A stretch of 64,000 nucleotides of DNA from Atrichornis clamosus (taxonomy: Eukaryota > Chordata > Aves > Passeriformes > Menuridae): contig WBMZ01012061.1 in assembly GCA_013400975.1 (NCBI GenBank), forward strand, positions 86,913 through 150,912, read 5' to 3'. Within the stretch, counting starts at the first letter, position 1. The number at the start of each line of letters is the position of its first letter. The notes under the pieces were generated by a model, which saw nothing but the letters and a program-made list of their open reading frames with translations, made no database searches and was not told the origin of the DNA. The position numbers and the translations under genes are program-made. Shown here one piece after another: positions 1 to 12,400 of the stretch.

Positions 1-150
1 ATATTTGTTTTTAGGACTGAAGGAACCACTCATCATGAAGGAAGAAGTTTTTTATCATTAGGGTTTTTTCTAATAACTAAAGCAATGTTTTCCTTCTCTT
101 AGGCTTCCCTTTGCCTATTTCTATACCTTAGAGAGTATGATTAACATTTA

Positions 151-190
151 TTTTATTATTATTTTTATTATTGTTGTTGTTGTTGTTGAT
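151..190. repeat. Compound TTA/TTG trinucleotide microsatellite
   Basis: A run of TTA-like units passes directly into about six TTG units. It is a simple sequence repeat and likely length-polymorphic. The reading frame over it is low-complexity Leu/Phe and not a gene. Confidence 0.8.
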
Positions 191-3100
191 ATTTTTATTG
201 GGGTTTTTTTTCTTCTTTTTTTTAAGGCTTTGTAGTTTGACTTCTCATGTTACTGTTATCCACAGAGAGCTAATAGCCCAAGTCTGGTATCTGCTTCTTT
301 TTGCAAAGAACACTTCAAATGCAGAAAATCAGCTCCCTGTTATTCATATCACTCTCCAAATAGAAGAGAGAGAAGGGAGATGGATACCATACCATACCAA
401 GCATCCCATGGTCAGAAAAGCAAAAACAAAGATGGTCAAAAGATGGTCAGAAAGCAAAAGACAAGTTTCAGGTTTTTCAATACAATGCTGTCTATATGAA
501 TCATGAAGAGTTATCAAGAGAAAAACCAGACTAGTAGGGAAAAGATAAAAAAAGGAAATGAATAAAAAAGATTTGTGAACTGAGCATATTTAATCCATTT
601 AGATTTTAATTTTGATGCACAGTGACAAAAAGTTGGACGTAAACGTTTTGTTATGACATAAATAGGCCAAAGAAAGTAATGACTCAGATTAAGGGATACT
701 CTGAAAACTACTCTGAAATCTAAGAAAGAAACAAGAGAAAAGACCTATTATTTGTCTGGTGAGTTATTTCTAATGCAGAATATTATCTCCATAATATATT
801 TTTCCACGGACTTATTTACTTGGAAAACAATTTTAGCAAATTTTTCAATTTTGAAAAGCTGTCATCAGGGCTTTATTTTGTTTTGTTTTTCTCACAAAGT
901 TGACTTTGCCTAGACAAAGCAAGACGTTTGGCATATCTGAAGACAGAAGTCTCAGGACTCCAGCCACGTAGAAAACTAAATTCTAACTTTATTGCTATGG
1001 TTAAGAGCAAAAAACCTAAAAGCAAGTGCTAGCACTTTGAAACTGACACAGACTCACCAAAATTCACATTAATTCAGCAAGCAGAAAATGTTGCCAATTT
1101 AAAAAAATGACAGGTTTATTTTGACCAAAGATGTGGTTTTATATACCAGGTACAATAGTGATACTGAAAGATACCTGAAACTTAAAAATCATGGAGAAAG
1201 TAATATTTAAAGTGGTAAACTGATGTCTTATGCAAGCACTTACTTACCAGTCATCAGATTCTGTGGATTAATAGGCAAAGAATTAGCTAGACTTATACCA
1301 GTTCCTTTTAAAAGACATCTTTACTTGTATTCAGCATTATTCTCTACTTTCTTTTTCTATGAATATACTTTTCTGTTTCCTTTCAGACAAACTCTGATTT
1401 TTTTTTTTTCAGGAGGTGCTTTTTCTTCTCTTTTTTTTCCCAACAAAATGCATTTTTTGGACAAGTGGAAGATGTAACTATACCTAGGAATAAAAGTTCA
1501 CTTCATGAAGGATATTATAATTCTTTTTAATTCTAGTTCAATATAAAACCTTCCACATTTTAAATTCTTCAGCTAGAAAAATTCTACCAGATTGGGTATT
1601 TCCTATGACAAGCCTGTCTCAGAGATGCAAGCACTGCTTAGCCGGGTTTCTGGGCTGCAGCCACGCTCCTAGAGAACAAAGGAAAGGATCCAAGGGAAAA
1701 TGTATTTGTTTCCCCTAATGAACTCTGGTGAAGCTTTGTTGCAATCAAAATATCTTCATAAAATGTCTAGACTCCAGGGAACAGGAGTCAGAAAATGCTG
1801 GATATTTTCTGAGTACCACTTGTGTTAACAAGATTTCTTTTGGTTTTGCCATGAAGGCTTGGCTTTTTGAAAGTGCTTGATTGGTATGAACTGTTTCTTT
1901 CTCATCTGCTCATGAACTGTCTTTTACCTCATATGCTATACTTTTTAAATACTTTTCAAATAAGTGTTGGCCTTTCAACCATTTCAGCAAATCAGAATTA
2001 TTAACATTTTTCTCACCAGTGGTATGTGCATAGAGCAACTGTTGTAATAAACATACTGAATTTTAGGGTATATTGATGCATTACGTTATAGGAGACTCAG
2101 AATGATGGAATAAATAGAAGTAAGATTAAGAGAAAGAAAAAATTTAGTGTTGATAACTAATGAGAAAACCTTGAACATGTTTAAATAAATAAACTCTGAT
2201 ATAAAAAAATCAGTTTAAATGCCAAACAATGTTAATTACTTACAATTCAATAAGAAAATTAATTAAGGCACAGCACAAGTACAAAGTAAGAATGCCTGTT
2301 GCTTCTCTTAGCAGATAATTGCCAGCTTTGAAATACTAACAAAAGCCAAGCTTGAGACATACAAGGACCTATTTCATGTAGAGGTGAGTTATTGGCACAC
2401 ATTGAAAAAAAGATTAACTTCATAAAGAAAGCACCAAGAATAATCTAGAGCTGTAATAAAAAAATTTGATGTTTAAAAAAAATTTGAAGAAGGAAATCAG
2501 GGAAGTGGTATATGAAATGAAATCCCAGCAATGAAAGTAGGCTGAACATGTAATTAGGATGTTGAAAGATTCCTCCAATTGTCTTCTGAGAGGTTACCCC
2601 CCAATTTCATGTCCATGAAAAATGGAGAAGATTGAACAAAATATATAATTTATTAATGTGATTTATGAACAATAGGAGAAATATATTGTTGGCTAAAAAT
2701 GTCTGGACTAGTAGTGGGAAAGTCAGAAAAAAATTTTAGAAGTTGTAAGAAAGGCTCTTAGTATCAGACAGTCATAGTAACCCTACAGTGTGATGTCTTA
2801 AACATTTCAGACAGGATGCTAGTAATCCCTTATAAACTCCTGCTTAGTATGCTGGGTAAAGATTTTTCCAGTTTGAACTTGGCAGGCAGGCAGTAGGTTT
2901 CTACCACTATACCTATAAAATTTATGTCTGATAATCTGATGAACTGTGATATAAAGAAGTTTTATTTTTCAGCCTTATGTTTTCCTTTCTATAGATGTAT
3001 CACATTCCTCCTAATTATGTTCAAATGGATGGAGGAAAGGCAAGAAGAGTGGAAACAACCAAAGGAAGCATCAGTGGCTACTTTTAAAAGTTTCACAGAG

Positions 3101-4796
3101 AGTCTTTCACAGAGTTTATAGCACATTGCATAATACAACAGCAGAATAAAAAAACCTACAGAACTTTTTGTAAACTACAGACTGAAACATTGACATTATT
3201 TTTACTCATACTTTCGCATGTTCTGTATAGTCTTAGATGTATCTTCAGGGGAAATCTGATTCCTGTAAATGGAAATAGATATATATGCCAATTAATTGTA
3301 GCTTTTGGACCCAATGTATACAGACAGTGCAGTCCTAAATTGCAACTCTATTTGCATATCCATTTGTTTACTATTAGTGGTAGGATTGAGAGTCTATTTC
3401 CAGAAGTCTTATGTATATATTGTCAAAATATTTACTTGGCAGTTACCTGACTCATGACCTATGCAGGGGACATCTCTATCTTCCTTCTTATGGCTCCCAA
3501 ATATTTGTTTCTTTGTTCTTTTGTTAACTTTTCCGATGGCATTTTTTATCCTTGAAGCCATTAGTTTTCTTAAAAATAAAAAAAAGACCAGGATGAAAAA
3601 TTCTATGACTGCAGTTTCCAGGCTACATCAGGGTGTCCTAACTTCCACTTGAGGGCCTTGCTGTCCCAGGCTGTGCACTTTCTTCGTGAACTGTTTTTAA
3701 TACTAACAATTCTTCTACTAAGTATTAGAAATACTGTCATAATACTAGGAGTAACCATAAGAGTAAGTCTAGTATTAATTACTTATTTCATTACTTATAT
3801 ATTCAGTCTAGCATTGTAGCATCCGGAAATAAGCTGAGCAATGCAGCAATGAGATGTTGTAAATTTAGAAGAATAGTATTTATAATCTGCAATTTCAAGA
3901 TGAGCAAATAAGAGAAGTTACTACAACACACAGATTGAGCAGTGATTTACCGATATGATGCTAGTTCTGTGCCTGGGATGTCTTTTAATGTAGTTTTTCT
4001 CATTATTTACAACTTTGATTGGAGTTTTGGGAAGAAAACAGCTGTTGCCAACTGAGTAACCAAACAAAGGAAAACAGCTGGGGACATTTCAGAGGTCCCT
4101 GGGTCCACCCAGGGCTGGTTCCATGTGTCCAGAACACCAGTAGCATAACTTAATGAATTGTGAAGGAAGTCCCATCATCCTGATTTTCCATGGACATATT
4201 TATCCTGCCATCAAGTGTGATTTCCATTAATTAGCTCAGCAGATTGGCTGATGTATTTATCTCCAGTACTGATGGCAACAAAGCTGCTGTTTCTCAGGCT
4301 TCAGTGAAGTTTTTACCAGGACCCAGTGTGTATTCTTGGTGGCTACAGCCTGAGTTGCTATTGCTTAGCAACTGGTGATTTCTAGCCAGATTAAAGTTAC
4401 GTGTGCTGTAACCGTTCTTAAAAAGGAGGCATATGATCTTGAGCAAGCGTGTTTATGTGAGTGAGAACAGAGGGCTGGAGATGGAGGTAAGCACTCATCA
4501 GTATGTGGGAGATGAAAAGCTGCTGGAGTGAGCTTGATAGCACAGTAGGCCCTGCTTTCACTGCCTCAATGATGTAGTAAAATTTGGAGTGGGGGAGAGG
4601 GGTTTTGAGCATACTGTTATGGGGTTTTTTACCAGTGAAAGCATTTCAACAAAATATGTCATGTTTTATATCTTTCAAAGGTGAGAAACTTTAGCCACTG
4701 AAAATTTACATTTTATTCATAAATCCTAAAACTTTAGAGGAAGTTCTGTGGGGAAAAAACCCCTTTTCCTCCCTTTTATGAAATTAGCTGCAGAAC

Positions 4797-4870
4797 ACAA
4801 TCATTAAGGTTGGAAAAGGCTTCTAAGATCGTTGAGTCCAACTGTCCACTGAGTACACCGTTTGGGTGGT
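4797..4870 (-). mobile_element. CR1 LINE 3' tail fragment
   Basis: The stretch reads as the reverse complement of a CR1 3' end: an 'aatcattaaggttggaaaag' type start followed by a 'gagtccaactgt' segment. That is the usual order when a CR1 lies on the minus strand. Only about 75 bp is left, so it is a severely 5'-truncated and diverged copy. No coding capacity remains. It sits about 150 bp left of an LTR fragment. Confidence 0.75.
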
Positions 4871-5019
4871 GCTGATGATAGTCATTTCAAATTAAGTGTG
4901 TAGGGTATTCAAACAGGTACTGGTCTTATTTGGAGGATTAAATATTTGAACAGAAAACAGTTTTTCACTATCACAGGACTTGTCAGGATTGCAAGTTTTC
5001 ACAACTGCAGCAAAACTCG

Positions 5020-5356
5020 GTGGTGGGCTGACCCCTGCCAGCAGCCAAACACCCACAAAACTGATTGCTTATTCCCTCTGCCATGGGATGGGGAGAAAAT
5101 AGAAGATGAGAAGGCTCATGAGCCAAAATTAATGACAGTTAATAAAGTAAGAGCTGCACATGGAGCTAACCAGAGGAATTCATTCATTACTTCCCATCAG
5201 CAGGTAAGTGTGCAGCTGCTCCCTGGAAACAAGGGACTCAGCACCCCTAGCAATGACTTGGGAAGACAAAGGCCACAACTACAAACATCCTTACTTCCTC
5301 CTCCTCCATATGGGCTGACATGAACAAAGCAGGCTTCATCCCAGCCAGACCCAGTA
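5020..5356 (-). mobile_element. Internally deleted avian ERV LTR (solo-LTR remnant)
   Basis: The left part (about 5020-5325) matches, in reverse complement, the 3' portion of a common avian endogenous-retrovirus LTR. Landmarks are 'ggtgggctgacccctgccag', 'gatggggagaaaatag', 'ttcccatcagcagg' and 'ttgggaagacaaa'. The last roughly 25 bp ('catcccagccagacccag') matches the opposite LTR end, so the middle appears to be missing. In LTR orientation the element is on the minus strand, antisense to DLGAP2. No internal retroviral genes are seen. The family name is not assigned because I cannot search a repeat library. Boundaries are accurate to about 10 bp. Confidence 0.75.
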
Positions 5357-5370
5357 GAAACTGAAACTTT

Positions 5371-5443
5371 TTATGTTTGCTTTTTCCTTTCTCCTTTTAG
5401 CTTCGTTTTTTCTTTTTACGTTTTTTCTTTTTTTTTTTTTTTA
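5371..5443. repeat. Pyrimidine-rich low-complexity tract
   Basis: About 70 bases are nearly all C and T, ending in a run of about 17 T. The tract begins just beyond the LTR remnant. It may be simple-sequence expansion; no function is visible. Confidence 0.7.
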
Positions 5444-6078
5444 TGTGGCTGAAGAGGTCTATGACAATATGAGGTCTGTGGTCATATGAGAAACCCAAAC
5501 ACATTTTTCTGCTTTTTCTATTCTACTTGACATAACTTAACTTTTGCAATGATGAATCATCCTCCCTCTGTCTTAGCAAACATTTAACCATTTAAATTAA
5601 TTTAAATAGCTCCAACAAAAAAGTCCCTAGAAAATATCAAGATGAGAACATCAAGATACTTTCAGTGCTTGATCAAAGTGAGGGACTTTCTTTCTAACAC
5701 CAAACCTGGCCCAGATAAAATAACAGCTGACAGCTGCTTCTTCTATGCTGAATCAATGTCAAGATTAGCAAGTCCTTCTAAGGCAGATTTCCTTCTCTCT
5801 TTGACTGGAAGAAGAAACCTTCATCAAAACTGATACATTCTTGTAAATAAATTTAGGTCTCAATGAGTTGATATTTTCCAAGAACAGGAAAAATAAGTGA
5901 AAAAAAAAGGAAAACAACAAGAACAACAAAAACCCAAACAGCCCTCTCCCCTACAAGTTTACTTATCCATCAAGGAGTAAGTCAAGAAAAAATTTCTCAG
6001 GAAATCCAAAAGGAAGGGATGCATAAATAAAGCATGCTCAGAGGTTGCATTTTAAAGAAGAGACTGCACAGCGCACAG

Positions 6079-6116
6079 ACATCAGTGCTCCCATAGGTGA
6101 TTGTCTGCACTGATGT
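6079..6116. repeat. 10-bp perfect inverted repeat with 18-nt loop
   Basis: The arm ACATCAGTGC at 6079-6088 is exactly complementary to GCACTGATGT at 6107-6116. The flanks do not extend the pairing. It may be a chance hairpin in unique intronic sequence. Confidence 0.6.
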
Positions 6117-9100
6117 GATGGGAGATGATTTCACATATAAGAAATGAGAGTGCAATAGGCAACTTTAACCCATTAAATGCTTTGAATGATGGAAACTGAT
6201 GGCTAGAAAGTCATTGATATATGTTGCTTGTCAGTATGGTGTATTTTTGCTTATTTAGTTTTAGCTGCCACTTTCACCCAGTCATATTATTTCTGCCACC
6301 TGCAAATACATAGTGCGTTTTCAGTGCCTGTGCCATTTTCCTTTGGACTGACTCCAAATAAAGTTTAACCAACGGGAGGTCTTGTATGAAGAGACTGCAA
6401 AATTCAACTCAAATTAGCTTTTTGCTCAGAGGCCAGAGAACAAATACAAAAAGTTATATTACTTTCAAAATAAAGCCATTAGTAATCATTAAAGCAGCAG
6501 CCAAATGCAGACGGCATTACAGCTGCATTAAAAAAATGGAAGAGGAAGTCAAACATTACTACTAATCACTGCCATTGTCCTGAAAGACCAGAAATTAAGC
6601 ACTGATTTAAACTCATTTTAAATCCCATTACTGGAAGATCAAATTGCTAAAATTGTGGAGGTCTTACTCATGGATTTCTACAGAACAAAATGAGCTTTGC
6701 ATTCTTAAACACTCACAAAAGTCCTTAAGAACTACCAGAATGACAGTGTAGGAATCACATCCAGTTGCATGGCTGAATAATGGGTACATGGAAACAAGAT
6801 TCCCAGTACTGTCTCATTGATGTGGCTTGACTCTGATGGGGTGAGAAGCTGACAGGTTATTTTATTCCTCTTGCCCTTTCATTCTGAGACAACAAAGAAT
6901 ACATGAAAGTTTTGTCATGATGAACCCTCTCTTGTGGGAATTGACAGAATTTGCTAATTCATTTTCAGCCAAGGAGTTTGTTTGTCACTACCAGCCTGGG
7001 CTTGATTTGAGCATTGCATCAGAAATTAAAATCTCAGTATTCCATTTTCAGCTTCTGGCCTTTCTGGTGCCCCTATTTATGACCTTGAATAAACAAAGAT
7101 AAGGAGAAAAAAAAAGAGCCCAATAGTAATCATTTGCTTTCCATTTGTAATGTGAGCTTGAAGACCCTTACACAAGCCTTTCTCCTCCTACCCTTGAAAA
7201 TGCAGCCATGGCTGAAATACTGCGTGACTATGTGTAACATCCCAGCAAATGTATATGGATGTCCATTAAAGTAAGATTATGGCAAAAATGGATTGCAATT
7301 GAAAGATCCTGTGTTCGGGGTACTGAAGCTGCCCAAATGTAACTGTAAATGGAATGATATGTTAGCCACCTATATATTTTGTGTCTGTGATTGACAGATC
7401 AAAGTGAGGGCCCTGCCCTACCCCACTGTGCTGCAGTAGTTTAGTAAGTCACCATGTGTCTGCTGAGCCTTGGTAACTGAACTCATTCACAACATACTAT
7501 TGGCAGATATGATCTAATTCCAGGTGCTTTTACCTTACAGACAATGGTTTAACTGAGTTGACTTACCTTACAGGCAGGTGGATGGTTACTCCAGCACAGC
7601 TGATATTCTTGAACACTTTAAAACAACCAAGTTTGATCAAGTATCTAGGCTGATATTATGAAACCCTTCTTTTTGTTGAATTTTTCAGTTGTGTGAATTC
7701 TTCCAAAGATCAAGTTGGATGTATTCCTGACCACATGTTGTTGCTGGGGCAGAAAAATGCTGGGTTAACATCTGTCCAAAGTACCTTTAGTGTGTTGCAG
7801 GTACAGGAGTAGAAAGAGTCCCTGTGCATAATGTCAGTGACCTTGGCTCTGCATGGGTATTTACCCACATACAGACCTCAATGGGAAATTTTTGTAGTGA
7901 ACAAGGCCTGGAAACTATTTTTCTTTGTGGCTTAAGTAGGATTAGCAGCGCGTAAATGTGGAAGAAATTTAGGTTGTTCCCCTCCCAGTGTAGCACCCAG
8001 AAACATAACCGTAGCTGGCGAGGTGACCTGAACAAATAGCATCTTTCCTGGGAGAGCAGATATTCGTGTTCAGTTTTTCAGTTCCTTTCTAAGTAGTCAT
8101 GACAGTCTGGCCTAATGTCGTTTTGCTTTAGACCCTCATTTGAGGACTGTAGGCGATGAGCCTGGCAACCCAGCACTTCCCTTAGTCCCTGGAGAAGTGG
8201 GCTGGACAGGGATCAGTCTAGAGCTGCCCACTCCTCCCCATTAAGGGGAGGAAGACAAGGGTGCCCAGGGTCCCAGACACTTCAGTGAAAAGCTTATCCT
8301 TGAGAAATAAAATGAAAAATCCATCTCTTCTAATGAGATCAGTACAGTGAACTTTAGGATTAGGAACTGGCCAAGCATCTGCATACCTTTTGCAATATCC
8401 AAAATATTGATTCTGCCCACTCCACAATACACAGCTTATCATTTTGCTTTCCAGTTTCACTGGCCACACAGAAAATTGATTTCCTTCATTTCTGTTCGTG
8501 TCATAGGGAATGTCCAAATAACAGCAGCTGCATAGGTTGTAATTGAATGTCACAACCAACAAACAGAAAGGTTCACCTCAGCCCCACTGTAATTAGTTTT
8601 AAAATGTAATGAGTCAGTGTGTCTGTGTATCCTAGGCAATCACAGAAATATCTGCTATACACAGTTTCTAGAGCAACAAGAGAGGACCCAAGGAGGGTTA
8701 CACCCACTGTGCAGTGTTAAACAAATGCATTAGTGAGAAGGCTCTCTGTGGTGGGGTAGTTGGAGAAACTTTTTCTTTGTAAAGCACAACCTTCCTGAAA
8801 CTGAAACTTTTTATGAGTCAGTTCCAAACAAATTCCTTCTTAAAGTAAAAATACAGAGAAAAAAAGAGATTTTCAATTGTTGAAGCACCCTATTTTCTCA
8901 TTTTTAGAAGTTTCATTTTTCTATCTTGAACATGTACTGCCTGAGGCCTCTTTTAATTTATGGAAAAGGACAAAACTCTATGGAACTAATTTTAAAATAC
9001 AGATGTTTCTTTCTTTTAGATTATCACTTAATCATTTTATTAATTTTAAGTTTTTTCTAAGATGTCATTTTATCATTTGTAGCTGAAAATTGCTATGGAA

Positions 9101-9269
9101 AGGGGAAAACATTTATTTGGTTTTTCTAATTATTTGCAATCCTTCACTAAAGACCTGGTGGTGCAAATAACTCAATAGATCACATAGTTGGGACTACACA
9201 TGCATGTGCAAAATCTTCAGGTGGCCTTCAACCTCTGACAAATTACTTGTACCTCAGTAGTATTAGAAC

Positions 9270-9440
9270 TGAGGTTAGAAGAAGAGGAGGCAAAAAAAGA
9301 AAGAAAAGACTGATGAGGGAGAATTAAAAGGAAAAAGAAGAAAAAATACAGCAGATCTGTGAGGGAGATGTAAAAGAGAGGGATATGGGACAAGGGAAAG
9401 ATGAGAGAGATGAAAGGAAGTATATGAGAGAGCAAGTCTT
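9270..9440. repeat. Polypurine-rich tract (plus strand A/G)
   Basis: About 170 bases are overwhelmingly A and G on the plus strand, with only scattered pyrimidines. Examples are 'gaagaagaggaggc' and 'gatgagagagatgaaagg'. The minus-strand reading frame over it is Ser/Phe/Leu-rich because of the composition and is not a gene. Confidence 0.7.
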
Positions 9441-12400
9441 GCATTGCAATTGCATGGGAGTGGTGGCGGGAGGAACTAATAACCAATCACTGGAAAATGC
9501 ATTAAATCTGAGCTGCTGAGCATGACTTTAGCAACATCCATGGGATGATGAAAACATAGGGCAAAGACATGAGGCATCCTGATCCATCAGTTTTTGCCTG
9601 CTACACCTGCTCCAGACCCATGAGTCTTTCTAGGAAGAAATCTTGTTCTGGTTATTGCTATTTTGAGAGAGAAAAATGGATCATTTATAGGTACTGCATT
9701 TCATATCTCCTTAAATAGCCAAAGGGAAGCTGCATATTTTATATTATGTAATCATATTTGCTAAACAAAACCCCCTACCAGCTGTCAGTCTTACCACCCT
9801 GGCGTTACAGTGCTCACAGAAATCCTCACCAAAATTGTCTTGTGTATGTATTAATATATTTGAGCCCTCCCTCTGCTGTCTTTTAACCTTTCACATAGAG
9901 GAAAACCCATGCACATCCTGTATCCAGTTATATAGAGCTTCATCATCTAATGTCAAAAGGCCTCATTGAAGGGTTTCATGACTACAGCTACTAATAGCTA
10001 ATTTCAGTTTTCAGTGGAACTGCTGACTTTGCCCTCACATCCCATTGGGGTCAAAGGTTTTCCATGCTAAATGTCTCCTACCATAGTAGATCAGTGTAAC
10101 AAATGCAGTTGTTCTCTAATGTTAAAATACCTTATTTATTGAACATTTGAAAGACAGGGACATTGCTGAGACCTTTCGCCCCACCATAAAGCAAATCTAT
10201 AAAATCAGAATGCCATGACCTGCTAGTAGTAATTGTTGTATATCTAGTTGTGTTTTTTACCAAAGAGTAAAGTAAAATATAGTGTGAGCATATCTAGTTT
10301 TAACCTGAAAATTGAAAGGTTACAAAACTCGTGTTCTGTCAAACATAGTTTAATATTAGAGATCTCAGTCATTTTTAAGGAGAATCTTAAAGAAATGCTT
10401 TTTCTCAAAGTGAATTTGAATTCTATTGAAAAGTCTAATGTCATCTACAGTTTATTTTTTCTAAATGCCTTTTCCATGCATATGCAGAAGAAAGAAAGAA
10501 GATTACTAAATATCTACACTCATCCAGTAAGAGAATTATCCTGTGTTTTCACAAACCGGGGCAATCCAGGGACATTTTTAAAGTGTTTCTAGGAGAGGGG
10601 TAAGCCAAGTTTCCTGACTTGTATTCTCCTCTCTTACTACTGGACTTTGTCTTATATTTTATCCTGTCATTCTTCCTCACTCTGGACTCTTTTAAGTATG
10701 TTTTCATACAATTTCTGCAGGTATTTTAATAGACTTTTACTTCTCTGACAGGGCATTTAAGCCTTCACAGCTGTGCAAAATCATTCTGTGTTCCTGATAT
10801 GCATTTTCTATTTCCTCTCTGCCAAGGTCCAAGACAGGCTTCTTGGACCTGCTCAGGTGTCCACTGTGAAGGTAGCTGCAAGTCCTTGCAAGAGCTGTCA
10901 CAGCAGGTGGAAGATGAAGGCATATGAAAGGCAGTTGTTGCATTTTACCTGGGTAAAGAAAACAGATGGATTCTGAGGAGCTACAGGGAGAAATAAAGGT
11001 TTTTCTGGGGTATCCTGAACTATTGGGCTCACAGAATAAGGGTCATGATTCACAATAATGAGATAATATATTTTTTAATATTCCCACTTTTTAGTATAGA
11101 CTATTTGGGACTCCTGTCAGATCCTAAAAAGCAATAAAAGGTCAGTAGGTCATTCAGGGGCTTGACATAGTCATTCAGCTGTGAAAACCTAGGAAGAAAG
11201 AACTTTTAGGAATTTCCTTGACTGTTTGAAGCACATGTCACACAGAGCCATGTCTGAACATAATGTCTTATCACTGACTTACTCTTTTTTTGCTCACAGT
11301 CACTTGTTAATTTTGATATGGAGAGATAGAGTTAATTAGCTGAATTAGTCATTTAAATTTTAGAATAACTGAACAGTGATTCTGCTTTAAGACTCCACAG
11401 CATCATCCAACATGTTTTTGCATTTATTGCTTTAAGTGGGGAAGGGAAGAGGAACTTGCAGATCTCTGGGGTAAAATGGATAAGCTCAGAAAGACTTTCA
11501 AGGAGCAAAATGACCCTGGCTGGCTCAGAAGAGGCTGCTGTGGGGAACTAAAGCCTTTCAGGGTGATCACCACAATATTGCTAAGGCAACCTGCATTTTG
11601 CGGATGATTTTCAGCTGCCAAAAGCTGGGAGGCAGGAGTTAGTGTGCCAAGACCAAGATGATCCCTGCCAGCTTCTGTAGTCCCCTGCAATATGTTTTAT
11701 TTTATTCTTTTTCCAAGATAGGACCTGAGGGACACAGCCAGCTCCCTCTCCCTGATTTATTAGACTGTGTCCCTGGCTATTCTCTCTGATAGCTGATGCC
11801 TGGTTTCATAGTCCTGCTGTCAGAAGCTATGATGTATAAAAGTGGACAGGTTAGATGAAAGCAAGAGAACAGCAATTCCTCCATCCTGCTTTTCAGGGCT
11901 TGTGAAGGGTGGTTGGTTTTAACAGTTTTGGTAGTAACCTGAGCTAAGGTTGAGATTCTTCAATATGTATTAGTGTAATATATAAGAGAAATACGTTGGT
12001 GTTTGGAAAGCCAAACAAATTATCTCTCTTGGGCACAACTTAATACGACTAATGAAGTCTCTAAGTTATGAAAAGGGCAGATAAAAAAATAAAAAAATAA
12101 AATAGAAGAAAAAAGCAGAGAACCACGCTACACCACAGGAAAAAAACCCCCATTCTGTAAAGCCATTTGAATTTCTGGCTGCCGTGTCTGAAAATGACAT
12201 AGTGGAGCAGCAAAAATGTACAAAGAGTGAGAAGGATGATGAAAGTTTTAGAACAGCTTTACCATAATAAAATACTAAACAGATTGATTCCTTGGTTTGG
12301 AAGAGGGAGGACTAAAGTAGGGATATGGTTTACACAATTATAAATGATATAGACATAGTGAGTAGGGCTCGATGATCCATTATTTTTCACAACCAAAGAA

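Noticed and set aside
4946..5323. 125-codon plus-strand open frame
   Set aside because: It lies mostly over the LTR remnant. The composition is explained by the repeat and no gene domain is seen.
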